From Streptomyces sp. CA-210063 (GTDB lineage Bacteria; Actinomycetota; Actinomycetes; Streptomycetales; Streptomycetaceae): a DNA stretch of 64,000 nt. The translations under genes and the position numbers were made by a program. Shown here piece by piece: positions 63,501 through 64,000 of the stretch. The notes under the pieces were generated by a model. It did not search any database. It saw only the letters and a list, made by a program, of their open reading frames with translations, and was not told where the DNA came from. How positions within the stretch are numbered: position 1 is the first letter of the stretch; each line of letters begins with the position of its first letter. The stretch lies in NCBI RefSeq assembly GCF_024612015.1, contig NZ_CP102512.1, positions 62,001 through 126,000 on the forward strand, read 5' to 3'.

Positions 63501-64000
63501 CACGTCGGCGAGCCGGTCGGCGAGGCCGTTCTCCACGGCGTCGGCCAGCCGCTCGGCCAGCGCGCGCAGGCTCTCCGGGGTGCGGGCGGAGAGCGGGAAG
63601 AGCCAGGGGCCCGGTGCGGCGGCCGGCGCCGGCCCGGGAACGTACTCCTCGACGACCAGGTGGGCGTTGGCTCCGCCCGCGCCGAACGAGCTGATCCCGG
63701 CTCGGCGCGGCAGGCCGTCCCGGCGCGGCCACGGGGCCACCTCGGTCTGTACCCGCAGCGACGTGGAGTCGAAGTCGATGTTCGGGTTGACCGGGTCGGC
63801 GTGCAGCGACGGCACCAGTTCCCCGTGCCGCATCTGCAGGAGCACCTTGCAGAGCCCGGCCATGCCGGAGGCCGACTCGAGGTGGCCGATGTTGGACTTC
63901 ACCGAGCCGATCGGCAGGCTGCCCCGGGGCAGGCCTGAGGCGCCCAGCGCGCGGGCCAGGGCCCGGATCTCCACCGGGTCGCCGAGTGCGGTGCCAGTGC
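48573..64000 (-). CDS. kirAIV: PKS 1: trans-AT PKS, five modules, N-terminus outside window (KirAIV-like)
   Basis: More than 5,140 residues are visible, opening inside a KS at GTGTALGDPVEIRA. Domain order by approximate kb: KS(63.6-64.0)-DH(62.4-63.2, motif GHRVGDLRLLP)-KR(61.0-62.3, GGAGGLG)-C-MT(59.9-60.9, VEVGAGTGGTTA)-ACP(FGVDSLT); KS(58.2-59.4, DTMCSSSL)-ACP-like piece without Ser(57.9-58.1)-ACP(HGLDSLA); KS(56.0-57.2)-KR(54.2-55.5, GGLGGLG)-ACP(YGLDSFG); KS(52.3-53.6)-KR(50.4-51.8, GGTGALG)-ACP(LGVDSIM); KS(48.7-50.0, DSACSSALVA), whose processing domains are on PKS 2. No AT anywhere, so malonyl must come from the AT-AT-ER protein. The two KR-only modules lack the LDD Asp (A-type) and would leave hydroxyls suited to a tetrahydrofuran. 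Pro/Ala linkers separate modules. Confidence 0.93.
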   Translation of the reverse strand, partial: TGTALGDPVEIRALARALGASGLPRGSLPIGSVKSNIGHLESASGMAGLCKVLLQMRHGELVPSLHADPVNPNIDFDSTSLRVQTEVAPWPRRDGLPRRAGISSFGAGGANAHLVVEEYVPGPAPAAAPGPWLFPLSARTPESLRALAERLADAVENGLADRLADVAYTLQHGREAWADRMVVLAATADQLADRLRAGTGTGVWTGSVRGRGASRAAAPATTDPVGLAAAWTVGATVAWPGTGRRLPLPGYPFEELRCWLTEQIWAPPPAAGPATHPLLDEIEPADSVDGLTYRTAFAPEHPLIDGHRVGDLRLLPAAAVLEMARAAAAHAGYPVPVRLRDVRWLRPLVVTEATASARTRLRRDGAGLAFTLLGDTGDRLAEGVAEALADDVPEPVPVELILAALPHRHDGADLYADLAGAGLVYGPALRAVEWIASGADEALASLRVPAEAARFAGCALPPALIDGALHTFAVLRDRAGGPPMVPFALAAAEVFGPLPEQVYAHVRAVGPDRYDLTLTDLAGNVHVRLRDLSLRPAPAPRTSGTGPAVTTGPAVTAGPAVTEGPVDDLMYLPRWSPAPAEPFTAPLTAPGSDTWLIRPSAAAPLAAALATRLGGSVTEIEPEHFVAPAGRPGHVIVLSGPAQGRTDDPAALDLAQERGVLALFRVAKVLQRSGAPVRLTVVTEDALSTGTEPVRNPYAASLHGLALSLAQEHPRWRVAVVDRSSADPISPDVLDVPTGGPYALRAGVLHRRSLVPATTTTTREAIRHGGVYLILGGAGGLGLELTEWLVRGYRAKVVLVGRSELDADRCDRLRRLDPAGELVSYRRADATDPAALGEVVAAVRAEHGALHGVVHATIVLRDQTVATMTEDTFRAVLDAKTRTSVALHRALGAAVGLDFVLFFSSAVALSGSAGQANYAAGSTFEDAFAHHLDDVLAARSAVINWGYWGTVGIVADDRHRERLARTGIHSITPAEGMAAVHDVLGRTDRQVVVIKATSAVLAAAGVERPATEQAGDELAPSAAALPPVARLLTESDQARLDKVVLGWLWELFRGEGVFRTGGERWTADELRRRLRIADGQSRLFAELLRVLTVAGFLYDDGSALTATDRPAPTDPENELVALCEGQPALNRIDRLLRPCMHHLFGVLRGTARATEVLFPGGSTELVEGAYRGSPVVDRANELVVAALLDRVGRLGGPVTVVEVGAGTGGTTASLLPALAATGAELTYVYTDISPAFLQHGRQRFAERYPMVRFQQLDISGDPLTQGFPPGGADIVVAANVLHATPDLTHTLRAVATLLKPGGQLVLNEATSNVVTATLTFGLLDGWWLHRDTGLRLPGSPLLSGPGWRTALDLAGFARSRAFPADEGLTQHVVVAETGPAWPAPVAAPTAEPASAPAAEPAPAPHAGGADRLVEAAREYVKDAFVQVLQVPRDRLWLDETYENFGVDSLTVPRIADLLAERMGDLPTTLLFERPTIREVADYLVERYPDSVRALVPHQPRPAPAVVTERAGRPAETAPAADTRIAVIGVAGRYPLADDLDAFWTNLRTGRDCIREVPAGRWDLPVAPEVNGTPVSRWGGFLDRIDEFDPRFFQMSMHEAELTDPQERLFLQTAWHTLEDAGYPRIRLRGSRVGVYVGVMYGHYQLFEDERGLAGGMGYASIANRVSYALDLHGPSLAVDTMCSSSLTAIHLACEALAGGSADYALAGGVNLTPHPRKYRQLAAGGFTGETGRCRSFAAGGDGMVPGEGVGAVLLKPLAAAERDGDRILGVILGSAVNHGGKTGGYAVPSPGAQSEVITSALRAAGVEPAGVSYVEAHGTGTALGDPAEVAGLARAFGDRPAGSIAIGSVKSSIGHLESAAGIAALTKVLLQMRAGELTPSLHAEHLNPAVDWANVPFRVQRETAPWTGPQALRAGVSAFGAGGSNAHLVVEQYRAEPRPGVVPVPAVFPFSGRDEQALRRVVERMLSRLRGEPGATGLAEIAAAAGVPVGAVDEPLDELGLDPAAIMRLTGRDTALHPGAVHSGSTLRQLAAALPDAADIDLGRLSYTLQIGREAMAHRLAVVAHRTDELIDQLDAFLAGRPAGWTGVVTTEPGAPVAPSADPHDTARRWVHGEVIDWAGTPGSTPEPLSLPGYPFEPVRCWIRAAAPPAATPPPTPPAGSSGSALTTVLRLVSGVSGYPVTDLDPAASFHDHGLDSLALLRLAGDVSAAFEVPVGPDQLLATPTAASLADWLAREHPRDVPAHPGTPEPDDPVVIVGMAGMLPGSTDLDEFWAALERGGDLFTEVPADRWDAGEHHGDPAAHPERTRVSRAGFIGGIDRFDPLFFGISPREARWMDPRQRLLMRTVWAALEDAGMDPGDLAGSDTGLFVGVGSSEYAELIQRSGAATDAYSSTGLAPSMLANRISYQLDLHGPSEPVDTACSSSLVALHRAAEALRLGRCGTVIVGGVSLMLSPVTFASLERAGMLSPDGVGRAFDADAAGYVRGEGVGAVVLKRLSRARADGNPILAVLRGTAVNHGGRANSLTAPNPRAQADVIRQAHREAAVDPATIGYLETHGTGTVIGDPAETNGLREAFADLYQDWGHDAPDKPHCALGALKNTIGHLEPAAGIAAVLRVLLSMRHGRISGDPHGPRPNPHLGLEGTPFELATGPREWAPPAPGVPRRAGVSAFGYGGVNAHVVLEEYPAEEPIPAPGPVVFVLSARDPERLRAYVRSFADRPDRWAHDLVGTAYTLQTGRGASPERLAFVTDSAEHAVATLRRFLAGDTVGMHTGRVERDADRTPYDGRGDEETAAAWARGAQVDWHRRWAAPPRRRSLPTYPFAPERHWFTDGTPARPVSCFTATWQDEPVPAAGEHPGRVLVLGDLPVPGAVHVRAGTEYRDEGSVITIRPGEQDDYARLLAETPARIVHQWPLLAPGRDDLGIEAMFRIAKELTAGGARTPIRIQVLVPEDALAEAWGGFDASLRAALPGTTFSVVRVDGAGDTSELLAEIAAHRLSSPAVRLSASGRTVRALSEIPARPVLPSPLRDGGVYLITGGLGGLGVLLARTLLSRGARVALTGRSPAAERAEQLAELRAHGTVEYYQAAVEDRDAMTRVVAEVIAELGGLHGVFHLAGTASRNPLPGKDVDELRAHLRARITGTRVLDEVTRDLPLDLFVLYSSLAGQLGDYGLVDYAVGARYLDGFAEFRERDRLAGRRHGRTVSVDWPMWRAGGMHVDTEDERRYLAGTGFRYLETAEGEQVLHLALRLDRPQVAILPGDPARMRDLVAGMRLRDDGVPALPAPPPTPAPALPAPPPTPAPAVAVSPELATQLRELISEILGITPSALDPDAGFGEYGLDSFGLQNLAAALATRYDVTVPTTTLFGANTITKLAAHLADELPPAAPAAPAAPVAPQAEPAPAWSESAPASSESASASAESGPAWSESAPAPALAPAEPTPAPVSVPDGVSVPASGSRSADPVGHEPIAIIGLAGRLPGADDLESFWRHLADGRDLITETPADRWDWREVARRFGGTARWGGFLTGVDHFDPLFFRISPAEAQAMDPQHRLFLEHTWAALEDAGCRPDRLAGGRVCVFAGVQFTDYESMVLRGEHVNAHAGTGLARTMLANRISYLLDLRGPSESVDTACSSSLVALHRAVRSLRAGESDLAIAGGVSLVLSPETVVAGNQLGVLAPDGRCKALDERADGYVKGEGVGVVVLKTLSRALADGDRVHAVIRGSAVNHGGRASSLTSPNPLAQADLLVEAYRDADVPIETVSYVELHGTGTALGDPVEIDGLIRAQRTLAAGPPVTCGIGTVKSNIGHLEPAAGIAGVIKVVLAMRHRQLPPTLHLSRLNPLIELDGTPFEPVRETRPWAPNDADGTPVPLRAGVSSFGFGGVNAHVVLEEPPATSAPVESAEPEIFLLSARDEAALHRYARAHWTFLGDQQPALSSLAHTSQVGRVPMPVRLALVVTSVAALRDRLAAFLAGDIEATTVTGAHDWLTEPEGVSYLRRLAREGRLDRIARLWQDGAAVDWAALRTDRPAPTSMPTYPFARERHWLPSPSAPPPQDDARRLLVKAWEPAPASSGPAPHAPVVLVRPETEALATAAFGDAARVVRLDDTDEETGLRAAASIGRAPVVIDLVDLSAVPVSDVRVDWARIVLARELIAANRTAGFAYLHMTRGLVSFRAHSPTLRGAAFAGLVRMLSAEYRGVFARTVDVDVMDPDALRDVVAAELAATDPVTEVCVRDGARYTPALRPTGNSPAPARWSADLAGQPVVITGGTGALGRLLAAELVERGADRLVLLGQSPLPARENWAELLTAPDTDPALAARLRDLTALERPGVRLLIESVPLERAREVLDRIRQEWGPIAGIVHCAGLGVMTDPAFVGKRTADMRRVLEPKTTGLQALLDACADDPLRFVVLYSSVAGQVPALAAGMSDYALANSVLDRVAEYRSGTGTDTPVFRSVQWPSWQAAGMPEVDTPAYRELGLRTLSPRDGVALLDAALAGPDPVVLPCLVDTTRFDADALLTVATPEAPAPVATPEAPAPVAAADTPMAYGTRTGNGVRRLTEVFAATLRLDATQIRPDADFADLGVDSIMIAQLLAALERDLGVVAEPSALLENPTIAQLSAALDDQLPDQPVPEEPEPVRTPEPVRTPEPVRTPEPVRPPEPHLPRVEQPERGIAVVGIAAHFPGAPDHATFWRNLVGGVDSVTEVPPSRWDADRFWHPAPQPGRTVSKWGGFLDAIEDFDPDFFRLDPAGAAHVDPLVRQFLEAGAECLADAGLTPADVAGRRVGVFAGARAANFGAHHAAATTHSISGMAQNFIAAHLSHYLDVRGPAVVVDSACSSALVAVHLAAQSLRTGESDLVIAGGVEILLDEVPFVGMSGAGALSPSGRCHTFDERADGIVLGEGVGALLLKRVEDAVRDGDRVYAVIEGSAVNNDGRTMGITTPNPRAQREVIESALAAAEVSPAQLGYVEAHGTGTMIGDPMELKALTEVLRQATDEVGFCGVGSVKTNIGHTLSAAGIAGLIKVVLSVHHGQLPPTLHCATLNRRFAFDRSPLFPVRELRDWPGRDGVRRAGVSSFGFGGTNAHMVVGQAPDGYVPRREPLDPPRYRRRRFWFDVPVPVPVPASANGNGRHDGPTPPAPFFQIQF
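50042..50110 (-). repeat. 18-bp tandem repeat in PKS 1 linker
   Basis: GCACCGGTTCCGGCGTAC is repeated perfectly at 50042-50059, 50060-50077 and 50078-50095, followed by a diverged partial copy. It encodes repeats of PVRTPE between the ACP and the last KS, a rigid inter-domain linker. Copy number is likely to vary between strains. Confidence 0.85.
54093..54168 (-). repeat. 33-bp tandem repeat in PKS 1 linker
   Basis: Two near-identical 33-bp units (54093-54125 and 54126-54158) and the start of a third encode PAPPPTPAPAL repeats between KR and ACP. This is a flexible Pro/Ala linker. Confidence 0.8.

Noticed and set aside
1..64000. CRISPR arrays, tRNA or rRNA genes
   Set aside because: No regularly spaced repeats of 25-40 bp with unique spacers and no tRNA-like or rRNA-like sequence were seen; the tandem repeats found are short coding linkers.

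Overview
The window is high-GC actinobacterial DNA, most likely from Streptomyces or a close relative. The signs are GC-rich third codon positions, GGAGG-type ribosome sites, ATGA-coupled operons, a rare TTA codon in one cluster gene, and F420-type, Lrp and TetR gene families. Its main content, about 13.2 kb to the right edge, is a large part of a kirromycin-type (elfamycin) antibiotic cluster. The assignment rests on a co-occurring set: a trans-AT PKS line ending in a cis-AT PKS, a single C-A-PCP NRPS, a TrdC/KirHI-type Dieckmann cyclase, aspartate decarboxylase for beta-alanine, an AT-AT-ER protein, a second discrete AT, crotonyl-CoA carboxylase/reductase, a methyltransferase, two P450s and a PhyH-type dioxygenase. 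kir names are given by analogy with kirromycin.

Left flank (1-13.2 kb). Ordinary accessory genes come first: a type-II NADH-dehydrogenase-like flavoprotein cut by the left edge, a SnoaL-like protein with a divergent LysR regulator, an Lrp regulator divergent from a coupled F420-type oxidoreductase/nucleoside deaminase pair, and several orphans. From 4.5 to 9 kb there is gene debris: a WD40 tail, a frameshifted IS630 transposase, an IS3 transposase piece and a DNA polymerase III alpha (DnaE) piece, with an aminoglycoside-nucleotidyltransferase-like gene among them. A dienelactone-hydrolase-like gene follows. Next is a two-gene unit of a 74-residue two-helix membrane protein and a 647-residue double-HTH/GHKL-ATPase/zinc-ribbon protein. 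Then come 550 bp without genes, containing a perfect 15-bp hairpin, and a small HTH/coiled-coil protein.

Cluster, tailoring and supply arm (13.2-18.2 kb, minus strand): PhyH dioxygenase, a stub of metK, crotonyl-CoA carboxylase/reductase, a DUF3037/HipA-like kinase pair, and a P450. A divergent plus-strand operon (18.3-21.7 kb) encodes a TetR regulator, an MFS exporter, and DUF6204 and DUF2087 proteins. A palindromic operator lies between the two arms.

Cluster, assembly line (21.7-64 kb, minus strand), in transcription order from the right edge: PKS 1 (trans-AT, N-terminus outside the window), PKS 2 (trans-AT KS spliced to cis-AT-like DH-KR-ACP), PKS 3 (two cis-AT modules), Dieckmann cyclase, NRPS, AT-AT-ER, P450, PanD, methyltransferase, discrete AT. 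The domain order predicts a methyl-branched unsaturated unit, a non-reduced unit, two hydroxyl-bearing units, three consecutive dehydrating modules of which the last carries a methyl branch, an unreduced keto unit, then beta-alanine amide formation and Dieckmann closure to a 3-acyl-4-hydroxy-2-pyridone. This matches the right-hand half of kirromycin. No EF-Tu gene, phosphopantetheinyl transferase or loading module is in the window.
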